Shown here: piece by piece, positions 16,962 through 24,643 of the stretch
Position numbering within the stretch: position 1 is the stretch's first letter
How the letters are laid out: the number at the start of each line of letters is the position of its first letter
DNA from: Sphingobium sp. EM0848
GTDB lineage: Bacteria; Pseudomonadota; Alphaproteobacteria; Sphingomonadales; Sphingomonadaceae
DNA: 64,000 nucleotides
Direction of reading: 5' to 3'
NCBI RefSeq assembly: GCF_013375555.1
Contig: NZ_JABXWB010000005.1
Coordinates: 1,762,001-1,826,000 of the forward strand
Translations under genes and position numbers: made by a program
The notes under the pieces: model-generated
The model's input: only the letters and a program-made list of their open reading frames with translations
Database searches by the model: none
What the model was told of the DNA's origin: nothing

Positions 16962-18511
16962 CCGAAACTATGGGAACATGGCCCGAGACCATCCCTGCGG
17001 CGGCAAAGGCGGCGGCGGAACGCTGGCCTTATGCCGTCGGTCTGATCGAAGGCGAGAAGCGCTGGACCTTCGCCCGGATCTGGGCGGACGCACGGGCCTG
17101 CGCATCCGCCATGCTCAACCATGGCATCGGCCATGGTGATCGCATCGGCATCTGGGCGCCCAATTGCCGCGCCTGGATTCTTGCCGCGCTGGGCGCTCAA
17201 ATCGTGGGCGCAGCGATCATTCCGCTGAACACGCGTTTCAAGGGACAGGAAGCCGCCGACATCTTGCGCCGCGGCCGTGCCAAACTGCTTTTCGCGCCGC
17301 AGGATTTTCTGAATACCGACTATCCATCGCTTCTGGTGGACGAGGATTTGCCTGACCTTCTTGGCATCATCCGCACCGATACCGGGTTCGACACATTCCT
17401 GGCGCAGGGCAAGGGGAGCGATGATCCGGCGGTCGATGAAGCCTATGCACGCCTGTCCGGTGACGACATCAGCGACATCATCTTCACATCCGGTACGACT
17501 GGTCGGCCCAAAGGCGCGCTGGCCACGCACGCCCAAGTGGTGCAGACTTTCGGCGACTGGTCGGTGCGCGTCGATCTGCATGAGGGCGACAATTATCTGA
17601 TCGTCAATCCCTTCTTCCACACCTTCGGTTACAAGGCGGGCTGGGTGACATGCTTCACGCGCGGCGCGACCATCGTGCCGATGGCTATGTTCGACGGCGC
17701 CGAAATGGTGCGGCAGATCGAACAGAACCGCATCAACTTCATCCCCGGGCCGCCGACCATCTATCTGACGCTGTTGCAGGAATTGGCGGGGGACAAACCG
17801 CGCGACTTCTCGTCCCTGCGTGTTGCGGTGACGGGCGCAGCGCCGGTTGCCCCGGCGCTGGTCGAGCGGATGCGGCAGGAACTCGGCATGTCGAACATCG
17901 TCAACGGCTATGGCATGACCGAATGCGGCGTGATCAGCATGACCTGCCAGGGCGACGATGCGGAAACGGTCGCGCATAGCTGCGGCCTGCCCATGCCGGG
18001 CCTGGAAGTACGCTGCGTCGACGAGGAAGGCCGCGATGTGCCGGTTGGACAGGCGGGCGAATTCTGGGTGCGGGGCCATTCCGTGATGAAGGGCTATCTC
18101 GACGATCCCAAGGCCACGGCAGAGGCCATCGACGCGGAAGGCTGGCTGCATACCGGCGATATCGGCACGCTTGATACGCGCGGCTATCTGGCGATCACCG
18201 ACCGCAAGAAGGACATGTACATTTCAGGCGGGTTCAACTGCTATCCCGCCGAGATCGAGAAGCTGCTCGCCGCGCATCCCGCGATTGAAATGGCGGCGGT
18301 GATCGGCGTGCCCGACGAGCGCATGGGCGAAATCGGAAAGGCCTATGTCGTGCTGCGCCCCGGCCAGCAGGCGGACGAACGCGCCATCATCGGCTGGGCA
18401 CGCGAGAATATGGCCAATTACAAGGTGCCCCGCCGGATCGCCTTCATTGATGCCCTGCCGCGCAATGCGGGAGGCAAGGTGCTTCGTACCGCACTGCGCG
18501 ATCTGGATTGA
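16958..18511 (+). CDS. fadD3: FadD3-like HIP-CoA synthetase
   Basis: The 517-residue ANL-superfamily acyl-CoA ligase has the AMP-binding P-loop IIFTSGTTGRPKGA near residues 176-189, the GYGMTECG motif near 315, LHTGDIG near 397, and the terminal Lys in NAGGKVLRTAL near 507. FadD3 activates 3-(7a-methyl-1,5-dioxo-indanyl)propanoate (HIP), the entry to CD-ring breakdown. Length and position next to fadE30 match. The ATG overlaps the fadE30 stop. Confidence 0.86.
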   Translation: MTETMGTWPETIPAAAKAAAERWPYAVGLIEGEKRWTFARIWADARACASAMLNHGIGHGDRIGIWAPNCRAWILAALGAQIVGAAIIPLNTRFKGQEAADILRRGRAKLLFAPQDFLNTDYPSLLVDEDLPDLLGIIRTDTGFDTFLAQGKGSDDPAVDEAYARLSGDDISDIIFTSGTTGRPKGALATHAQVVQTFGDWSVRVDLHEGDNYLIVNPFFHTFGYKAGWVTCFTRGATIVPMAMFDGAEMVRQIEQNRINFIPGPPTIYLTLLQELAGDKPRDFSSLRVAVTGAAPVAPALVERMRQELGMSNIVNGYGMTECGVISMTCQGDDAETVAHSCGLPMPGLEVRCVDEEGRDVPVGQAGEFWVRGHSVMKGYLDDPKATAEAIDAEGWLHTGDIGTLDTRGYLAITDRKKDMYISGGFNCYPAEIEKLLAAHPAIEMAAVIGVPDERMGEIGKAYVVLRPGQQADERAIIGWARENMANYKVPRRIAFIDALPRNAGGKVLRTALRDLD

Positions 18512-18545
18512 GCGCCCGAAAAGAACAAGCATAGGAGAGCAAGCT

Positions 18546-19325
18546 TTGAGTCAGGATCTGAAACCGCGCCTCGCCCTGCCCGGCACAGGCGCCGTCATCA
18601 CTGGAGGCGCATCGGGCATTGGCCTGGCCTCCGCGCGGGCACTCGCCAGCGTCGGGCGGCCCGTCGCGATCTGGGATCTGCATGAGGATCGGGCTGCCGA
18701 TGCCGCCAAGGCGGTGCAGGCGGAAACGGGTACGCTCTGCATCGGCATGGGCGTCGATGTGCGTGATCCGCAGGCGATCACCCAGGCCGCCGAGCGGACG
18801 CGGGCAGCCTTGCCCTCCATCGGTGGCCTCGTTCATTGCGCGGGGATCGTCGACACCGCCTCGCTGGACGGCATCACGCTGCAGAGCTGGGACGACGGGA
18901 TGAACGTCCATCTGCGCCCCATCGTCCTCCTGTTGCAGGCTTTTCTGGAGGATATGAAGCGTCAGCCCGGCTCCGCCATGGTGGCGACCGCGTCGATCAA
19001 TGCGACGCTGGGCAATGCGATCAACCCCATATACACAGCGGCGAAGGGCGGCGTGCTGTCGTTGGTGCGTTCGCTGGCGGACCGGCTGGGCCGGGACGGC
19101 ATTCGCATCAACGCGATCTCGCCCGGACAGATCGTGACGCCGATGATGACGCCTGCCATCGATGCCCTGCCCAAGGGGCATTTCGAGCAGCGCATCCTGC
19201 TGGAACGGATCGGCGAGCCTGAAGAGATCGGCCGCGTGGTCCGTTTCCTGCTGTCGGAGGAGGCGAGTTACATTACCGCTGCTGAGATCGTCGTGGATGG
19301 AGGGAATATTTCCTCACAGCGATAG
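18546..19325 (+). CDS. SDR-family oxidoreductase
   Basis: The 259-residue SDR begins with TTG at 18546, about 7 nt after GGAGAG; no ATG upstream fits the family. It has TGGASGIG near residues 22-29, NVHLRP replacing the usual NxxG-type segment, Ser in TASINAT, and YTAAKGG with the catalytic Tyr-x3-Lys. It reads on from fadD3 after 34 nt, so it is probably co-transcribed. The hydroxysteroid or hydroxyacyl-CoA substrate is unknown. Confidence 0.75.
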   Translation: MSQDLKPRLALPGTGAVITGGASGIGLASARALASVGRPVAIWDLHEDRAADAAKAVQAETGTLCIGMGVDVRDPQAITQAAERTRAALPSIGGLVHCAGIVDTASLDGITLQSWDDGMNVHLRPIVLLLQAFLEDMKRQPGSAMVATASINATLGNAINPIYTAAKGGVLSLVRSLADRLGRDGIRINAISPGQIVTPMMTPAIDALPKGHFEQRILLERIGEPEEIGRVVRFLLSEEASYITAAEIVVDGGNISSQR

Positions 19326-19382
19326 GGTGATGGGCCGTTGACGGATCAGGTTGGAAACCAACCGATCATGGGAGAGTGACGC

Positions 19383-20207
19383 ATGAATTTCACCAATAAG
19401 AGCGTGCTTGTCACTGGCGGCGGGTCAGGCATTGGCCTGGCCTGCGCCAAGGCCTTTGCCGAAGCAGGCGCCCGCGTCGCCATTGCCGAGATCGACGCAG
19501 CGCAATGCACTGCCTTTGCAGAAGCCCATCCGCAGGCGCTCGTCGTCCGCTGCGACGTGACGCAGCCCGCAGAAGTCCGCGCGCTGGCGGAGAAGATCCG
19601 CGCATGGGACGGCAAGCTGGACGTGCTGGTCAACAATGTCGGCCACTTCGTCCATACCAAGCCGTTTGAGGATCTGAGCGAGGAAGAAACGGACGCCATC
19701 GTCGAAATCAATTTCGGCCAGGTCATGCGCGTGACGCGCGCAATGCTGCCTCTCCTGCGGGCCGCCGCGCCGGGATCAAGCATCGTCAGCATCACATCAA
19801 TCGAGGCGTTTCGCGGCATTCCCAATTGCGTGGTCTACGGCGCGGCGAAGGCGGCGGTCACGGGGCTCACCCAGAGCCTGGCGCTGGAACTGGCGCCCTC
19901 CGGTATCCGCATCAATGCCGTCGCGCCGGAAACCACCGACACGCCGCAGGTGCCGCTGGACTATATGATCCCCCCGCAGAACCGGGCGCATATGGACAAG
20001 TGGATTCCGCTCGGCCGTTTCGGCAGGCCGGATGATTGCGCCGGAGCCGCGCTTTATCTCGCCAGCCCGCTCGCCTCCTGGGTGACGGGCACCACCATCC
20101 ATGTTGACGGCGGCGCGCTGGCTGCGGCGGGGTGGATGCGGACCCCGGACGGCCAGTGGACCGTCACGCCGATGATCAGCGGCAATGGGGTCAGCCTCGG
20201 AGGATAA
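19383..20207 (+). CDS. SDR-family oxidoreductase
   Basis: The 274-residue classical SDR has TGGGSGIG near residues 12-19, Asp-binding NNVG near 87, SITSIEA and YGAAKAA (Tyr-x3-Lys). The family-typical C-terminal VTGTTIHVDGG is followed by a further 24-residue tail. GGGAGAG precedes the ATG. It is the last gene before a 161-nt promoter gap, so it probably ends the steroid operon, although no terminator hairpin was seen. Confidence 0.75.
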   Translation: MNFTNKSVLVTGGGSGIGLACAKAFAEAGARVAIAEIDAAQCTAFAEAHPQALVVRCDVTQPAEVRALAEKIRAWDGKLDVLVNNVGHFVHTKPFEDLSEEETDAIVEINFGQVMRVTRAMLPLLRAAAPGSSIVSITSIEAFRGIPNCVVYGAAKAAVTGLTQSLALELAPSGIRINAVAPETTDTPQVPLDYMIPPQNRAHMDKWIPLGRFGRPDDCAGAALYLASPLASWVTGTTIHVDGGALAAAGWMRTPDGQWTVTPMISGNGVSLGG

Positions 20208-20232
20208 TCGCGAACATAAATATTCATATAAA

Positions 20233-20264
20233 TACGCAAACCGTCAAAATCTCTCCTTTACAAT
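20233..20264 (+). promoter_or_regulatory. Candidate promoter with TACGCAAAC site upstream of LLM oxidoreductase
   Basis: The 161-nt gap 20208-20368 is AT-rich. TACGCAAACCGTCAA (20233-20247) nearly repeats the hsaA promoter sequence 940-954. A good -10, TACAAT, is at 20259-20264, with the repeat covering the -35 zone. This suggests that the same regulator also controls the second cluster. Confidence 0.42.
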
Positions 20265-20368
20265 GCCTTTTTTTCGTACTTAGTTCACGCACCTAGTCCA
20301 AATGGACGATGAGGCCCGCGGGGCCTCGGCTAAGGTCGGCGTCAACGACAAAAGTGCGAGGAGAGACG

Positions 20369-21508
20369 ATGAAATTTTCCATCATCTATGAAGCGCAGAT
20401 GGCCGATCCGTCACCGGAATCCGAAGTCCGCTGCTTCAATGAGATTGTCGAGCAGGTGGTGCTGGCCGAGGAAGTTGGCTTCGACAATGTGTGGTGCGTC
20501 GAACATACCGCGCTGACCCAATATGCCCATATGTCGGCGCCGGAGACCATGCTGGCCTATCTGGCAGGCCGGACGAAGCGCATCGGCATTGGCCATGGCG
20601 TTGTCTGCCTGCCGCCCGCGATGAACCATCCGGTGAAGGTGGCCGAGCGCATCGCGACGCTCGACATCCTTTCGGGCGGGCGCGTCCATTTCGGCATGGG
20701 CAAGGGCGGGACCCAGCAGGAAGCAGGCACTTTCGGCTATGATCTGGCCGAGCTGCAGCCGATGATCGATGAATCCATGTATCTGATCCCCAAGATCATG
20801 ACGCAGGACGAGATCGAGCATGACGGGAAATATATCCAGATCCCGCGCCGCCCGATCCATCCCAAGCCGCTGCAGAATCCGCATCCGCCGCTTTATTATG
20901 CCTGCACCCGCGAGGCAACGCTGGAACTGGCGGGCAGGCGCGGCATTGGCGCGCTGGTGCTGGGCTTTTCCGGGCCGGAGGAAATCGCACGCAAGAATGC
21001 CATCTACCGCGAGAATTTCCGCAACCGGAAGGCTGAGGATCAGGTTGGTCTTGTGCCCACCGAACATCTCGCCGCCTTCTGCGCCGCCTGCGTGCTGGAG
21101 GACCGCGAGGAAGCCCGTCGGATCGGCCTGCGCGGCCAGCGCTTCTTTGCCGAGGCGATCGCCCACTGGTATCAGGGTGGCCCCAAGCCGAGCATCGACT
21201 ATCTCAGCGCCGAGGAACAGGAAGCAGCGCTGGAGAAGGGCAAGGAGCAGATCGTCGCCTATCTGTCGGAAGAGCACATCCCTGTCGGTGACGAGCATGT
21301 CAGCAACTATTCGGTCGCACAGGATGCCTATGGCAATGCCGATGACTGCATCCGCTATGTGACGCGTTTGCAGGAAGCGGGCGCCGACGAAGTGCTGTTC
21401 CTCTTCCAGATGGGCACGGTTCCACATGCCGCGATCATGGAGACGATCCGCAATATCGGCACCAAGGTCATTCCTCATTTCCGCGCGAAGCTGGCGGCGG
21501 CGGAATGA
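20369..21508 (+). CDS. LLM-class flavin-dependent oxidoreductase
   Basis: The 379-residue protein has the TIM barrel of bacterial luciferase-like monooxygenases, with GFDNVWCVEHTALTQYAHMS near residues 37-56, IGIGHGVVCLPPAMNHPVKVAERIATLDILSGGRV near 75-108, and a C-terminal GADEVLFLFQMGT. Members use reduced FMN or F420 to oxygenate or reduce. No flavin reductase is adjacent. GGAGAG precedes the ATG at 20369; a longer upstream frame lacks a ribosome site. It overlaps the following SDR by 4 nt. The substrate is unknown; a ring or side-chain oxygenation of a steroid or terpenoid is inference. Confidence 0.78.
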   Translation: MKFSIIYEAQMADPSPESEVRCFNEIVEQVVLAEEVGFDNVWCVEHTALTQYAHMSAPETMLAYLAGRTKRIGIGHGVVCLPPAMNHPVKVAERIATLDILSGGRVHFGMGKGGTQQEAGTFGYDLAELQPMIDESMYLIPKIMTQDEIEHDGKYIQIPRRPIHPKPLQNPHPPLYYACTREATLELAGRRGIGALVLGFSGPEEIARKNAIYRENFRNRKAEDQVGLVPTEHLAAFCAACVLEDREEARRIGLRGQRFFAEAIAHWYQGGPKPSIDYLSAEEQEAALEKGKEQIVAYLSEEHIPVGDEHVSNYSVAQDAYGNADDCIRYVTRLQEAGADEVLFLFQMGTVPHAAIMETIRNIGTKVIPHFRAKLAAAE

Positions 21509-22281
21509 GCAGCCTGTTTTCCGGCAAGGTCGCGCTGGTGACGGGCGGCGGATCGGGCATCGGCCGCGCCGCTTGCCAGCGACTGGCGATGGAGGGCGCG
21601 GAGGTCGTTGTCGCCGACATCGACCTCGCCGGGGCGGAACGCACGGTCGAACTGATTTCGGGGCGCGGCGGCCATGCCGTCGCGATCCGGGCCGACATCG
21701 CGCGGGAAGAGGATAATCGCGCGATGTTCGACCTGGCCGAAAGCCGGTTCGGCGGCATCGACGCAGCTTTTCTGAACGCGGGCACTCTCCAGCCCTATGT
21801 CCCGCTGGAGGAGGTGACGCTCGACATCTTCGACCGGCTGATCGGAGTCAATCTGCGCGGCACCTTCATGGGGGTGCAGCAGGCACGGGCGCGGTTGCGG
21901 CCTGGCGGCGCCTGCGTGGTGACGGCATCGCTGGCAGGCGTGATCGGCTTTGCCGAGGCGGCAGCCTATTCCGTGTCGAAACATGGGCTGGTGGGCCTGG
22001 TCCGTTCCTCAGCTGCAGCCTTTGCGGCGCGGGGCAACCGGATCAATGCCATCTGCCCCGGCATGGTGCTGACCGCGATGACCGGCAATGGCGGGATCGA
22101 GACGATTGACGACCCGGAAAGTCTGGCCGATCCGGCCTATCGCGGGGCTCTCACCGCGCAGCAGATCGCGGAGGTCGCGCTGTTCCTGCTCGGCCGCCGC
22201 TCGGCGGGGATCAACGGCCAGGTGCAGGCAGTGGACGCCGCGCTGCTGTCGGCCTTCCCCCCAATCGCCGAACTGGTCTGA
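21505..22281 (+). CDS. SDR-family oxidoreductase
   Basis: The 258-residue classical SDR has TGGGSGIG near residues 13-20, LNAG near 90, and YSVSKHG with the catalytic Tyr-x3-Lys. The ATG overlaps the LLM oxidoreductase stop by 4 nt, which implies translational coupling and successive steps. It would oxidise or reduce a hydroxyl or keto group formed by the LLM enzyme; the direction is not known. Confidence 0.76.
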   Translation: MSSLFSGKVALVTGGGSGIGRAACQRLAMEGAEVVVADIDLAGAERTVELISGRGGHAVAIRADIAREEDNRAMFDLAESRFGGIDAAFLNAGTLQPYVPLEEVTLDIFDRLIGVNLRGTFMGVQQARARLRPGGACVVTASLAGVIGFAEAAAYSVSKHGLVGLVRSSAAAFAARGNRINAICPGMVLTAMTGNGGIETIDDPESLADPAYRGALTAQQIAEVALFLLGRRSAGINGQVQAVDAALLSAFPPIAELV

Positions 22282-22308
22282 AATTTCTGATTTCTGGAAG
22301 GACCGACG

Positions 22309-22746
22309 ATGCCTGATGCCTTGCAATCGCTGATCGACCAAAGCCTGTTACGGCAGACGGCAGAGATTTACGCGACCGGCGCCGACCGGCGCGACAAGGC
22401 GCTGTGGCAACAGGTGCTGGCCGAGGATTGCGTGATAGAAGGCCCCGGCTTCACCAGCGAAGGACGGGAAAATTGCCTGCCTTCGCTGGACGCACTGGGC
22501 ACTATGTTTCGCGGCACCCTGCATCGCGTCCACCAGCAAACCGTTACCATCGACGGAGACCGGGCGACGGGCGAAACCTATTGCACTGCCGACCATCTGC
22601 TCAAAGGTGAAGACGCGATCCTCGTCTGGGCGATCCGCTATCAGGATGAATGGCGGCGCGAAGAGGGCTTATGGCGGTTCACGCGGCGGCGGCTGATTGT
22701 GGACTGGACCGAAACGCGGCCCGTCAAGGTGGGTGTAGTGGCATGA
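22309..22746 (+). CDS. SnoaL-like (NTF2-fold) protein
   Basis: The 145-residue protein starts with helices (LIDQSLLRQTAEIYATGADRRDKALW) and has the DCVIEGPGF segment near residues 42-50 and a final sheet ending RFTRRRLIVDWTETRPV, as in SnoaL_4-type proteins. It overlaps the next SDR by 4 nt. It could be an isomerase or dehydratase working on an SDR product, but no catalytic set can be assigned. Confidence 0.68.
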   Translation: MPDALQSLIDQSLLRQTAEIYATGADRRDKALWQQVLAEDCVIEGPGFTSEGRENCLPSLDALGTMFRGTLHRVHQQTVTIDGDRATGETYCTADHLLKGEDAILVWAIRYQDEWRREEGLWRFTRRRLIVDWTETRPVKVGVVA

Positions 22747-23582
22747 GCGTGCTGACAGAACAAACCGTCTTCATCACCGGCGCCACCGGGGCGATTGCCA
22801 CGGCGTCGGCCATCGCTATGGCCAGGGACGGTGCGCGGCTGGCGCTGATGGCGCGGCGGGAGGAAGGGCTGACCGCAACGCGGGCGGCGATATTGGCGGC
22901 GGTCCCGGAGGCGGAAGTTCTCACCATCACCGGCGATTGCGCCGATGAAGCTGCGGTGAAACAGGCGCTCATTCAGGCGCATGACTGGGCCGGACGGCTG
23001 GATATCCTGTTCGCGACAGTGGGCAGCGGGGATTTCACGCCGTTGATGATGCTGGATGCCGACGCATTGCGGCGGACGGTCGAAATCAACCTGATGACCG
23101 CCTTTTTCGTGGTCCGGCATGGCGTTCCGCTGATGCAACCGGGCGGGTCGATCATCTGCACCTCGTCCAGTTCCGCGCCGCTGACCTTCCCTTATCTCGG
23201 CGCCTATCACATCGCCAAGGGTGCGGTGGAGGCGCTTGTGCGCGCAGCAGCGGACGAACTGGGCAGCGCGGGTATTCGCATCAACGCGGTGCGGCCCGGC
23301 CTCACCCGCGCTGAGAGCACGGGCGCACTCTTCGCGACGCCGGGATCGACCGACCAGTTCCTGTCCGAATATCCGCTCGGGCGACTGGGCGAGCCGGAGG
23401 ACATCGCCGAAGTCGTGCGTTTTCTCGCTGGACCCGGCAGCCGCTGGATGACGGGGGAATGCCTGTCGGTCGACGGCGGCAATCATTTGCGCCGGAGCCC
23501 CGATCTCACCCCGATGGTCGAGGCGATGCATGGCAAAGACCGCATCGCCGCCGTCCGTCTAGGAAAGGAAATTGAGGCATGA
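22743..23582 (+). CDS. SDR-family oxidoreductase
   Basis: The 279-residue SDR has TGATGAIA near residues 14-21 (a variant glycine motif), SSSSAP and YHIAKGA with Tyr-x3-Lys, and a C-terminal MTGECLSVDGGNH followed by a 30-residue tail. I chose ATG 22743, which overlaps the SnoaL stop; the open frame upstream lies inside that gene. It overlaps the next gene by 4 nt. Confidence 0.74.
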   Translation: MSVLTEQTVFITGATGAIATASAIAMARDGARLALMARREEGLTATRAAILAAVPEAEVLTITGDCADEAAVKQALIQAHDWAGRLDILFATVGSGDFTPLMMLDADALRRTVEINLMTAFFVVRHGVPLMQPGGSIICTSSSSAPLTFPYLGAYHIAKGAVEALVRAAADELGSAGIRINAVRPGLTRAESTGALFATPGSTDQFLSEYPLGRLGEPEDIAEVVRFLAGPGSRWMTGECLSVDGGNHLRRSPDLTPMVEAMHGKDRIAAVRLGKEIEA

Positions 23583-24490
23583 AACTGCTGGTCATCGGCG
23601 GCACGGGCGCTTTGGGCGGCCATGCGGCGATCCATATGGCGGCCCAGGGCCATGAAGTCAGCATTGCGGGCCGTAACGCACCCAATCCGGCGACGCCCAT
23701 GGCGAAGATGCCATTTGTGCAGGGCGATTATGTCGCTGGCGATTTTACCGCTGACCGCCTGAAGGGTTTCGATTGGGTGATTTTCGCGGCGGGCAATGAT
23801 CCGCGCCATGTGCCGCAGAACAGCGATTTCAATGCCTTTCTCCTGAAGGCCAATCATGAGGCTGTGCCCGCCCTCTTCGCCGCCTGTCGTGAGGCGGGGG
23901 TGAAGCGCGCGATCCAGTTGGGCAGTTTCTACCCGCAGGCCGCGCCGGAACTGTTGGCGGGCAATGCCTATATCCGTTCGCGCCTCGCCGCGTGCGAAGG
24001 TGCGCGGGCGCAGGGACGCCCCGGTTTCGACGTAATCAGCGTCAATGCCCCCTTCATGGTAGGCACCGTGCCGGGCCTGCCCAGCGCGATCTTCCAGCCC
24101 TATATGCAATGGGCCGAGGGGTTGATCCCCATCGAAGCCTATGCACCGGCGGGCGGCACCAATTTCATGTCCTATCAATCGCTGTCGGAAGCGCTGGACG
24201 GCGCGCTGTTGCGGGGCGCACCGGGCAAGGCCTATCTGGTGGGTGATGAAAATCTTTCGTTCCGGGATTATTTCCAGCTGTTCTTCAACGCAGCGGGTCG
24301 GGACGTGCAATTGGAGGAGCGCGACGCGGAACAACCGCTGCTCCCTGACGTGGCGATCCCGCAGGGGCGCGGCAACTGGATTCGTTATGAACCCGATGCC
24401 GCCGAAACGGCCCTGCTGGGTTATCGCCGCAATGACATTGCTGCCGCAGTGAAGGAAATCGCGGCGCAATTTGGCAGCGCGATGGCTTAG
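23579..24490 (+). CDS. NAD(P)-binding epimerase/isoflavone-reductase-like protein
   Basis: The 303-residue protein has an N-terminal Rossmann motif GGTGALGGHAA near residues 7-17 and an extended-SDR body with QLGSFYPQ and AYIRSRLAACEGAR; the usual Tyr-x3-Lys is not evident. It closes the four-gene run that follows the LLM oxidoreductase, with 4-nt overlaps or short gaps throughout. Possible roles are reduction of an enone or epimerisation. Confidence 0.7.
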   Translation: MKLLVIGGTGALGGHAAIHMAAQGHEVSIAGRNAPNPATPMAKMPFVQGDYVAGDFTADRLKGFDWVIFAAGNDPRHVPQNSDFNAFLLKANHEAVPALFAACREAGVKRAIQLGSFYPQAAPELLAGNAYIRSRLAACEGARAQGRPGFDVISVNAPFMVGTVPGLPSAIFQPYMQWAEGLIPIEAYAPAGGTNFMSYQSLSEALDGALLRGAPGKAYLVGDENLSFRDYFQLFFNAAGRDVQLEERDAEQPLLPDVAIPQGRGNWIRYEPDAAETALLGYRRNDIAAAVKEIAAQFGSAMA

Positions 24491-24502
24491 GGCAGCTTAA
24501 GA

Positions 24503-24519
24503 ATCTGATTTCATCAGAT
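24503..24519. promoter_or_regulatory. Inverted repeat ATCTGAT-TTC-ATCAGAT
   Basis: A perfect 7-bp inverted repeat with a 3-nt centre lies 13 nt after the epimerase-like gene and about 125 nt before the TonB receptor. No T-run follows, so it looks more like an operator than a terminator. Confidence 0.35.
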
Positions 24520-24643
24520 CGATCACTCTATTTCGTCTTTTACTACGGCATCCGGGTCAGTGCTCGGAATATGCCCGAAAGTACTGCCCATAAATAATGC
24601 GGCAAATGGACATGCCGCATCAGGGAACAAGAAGGATCTGGAC

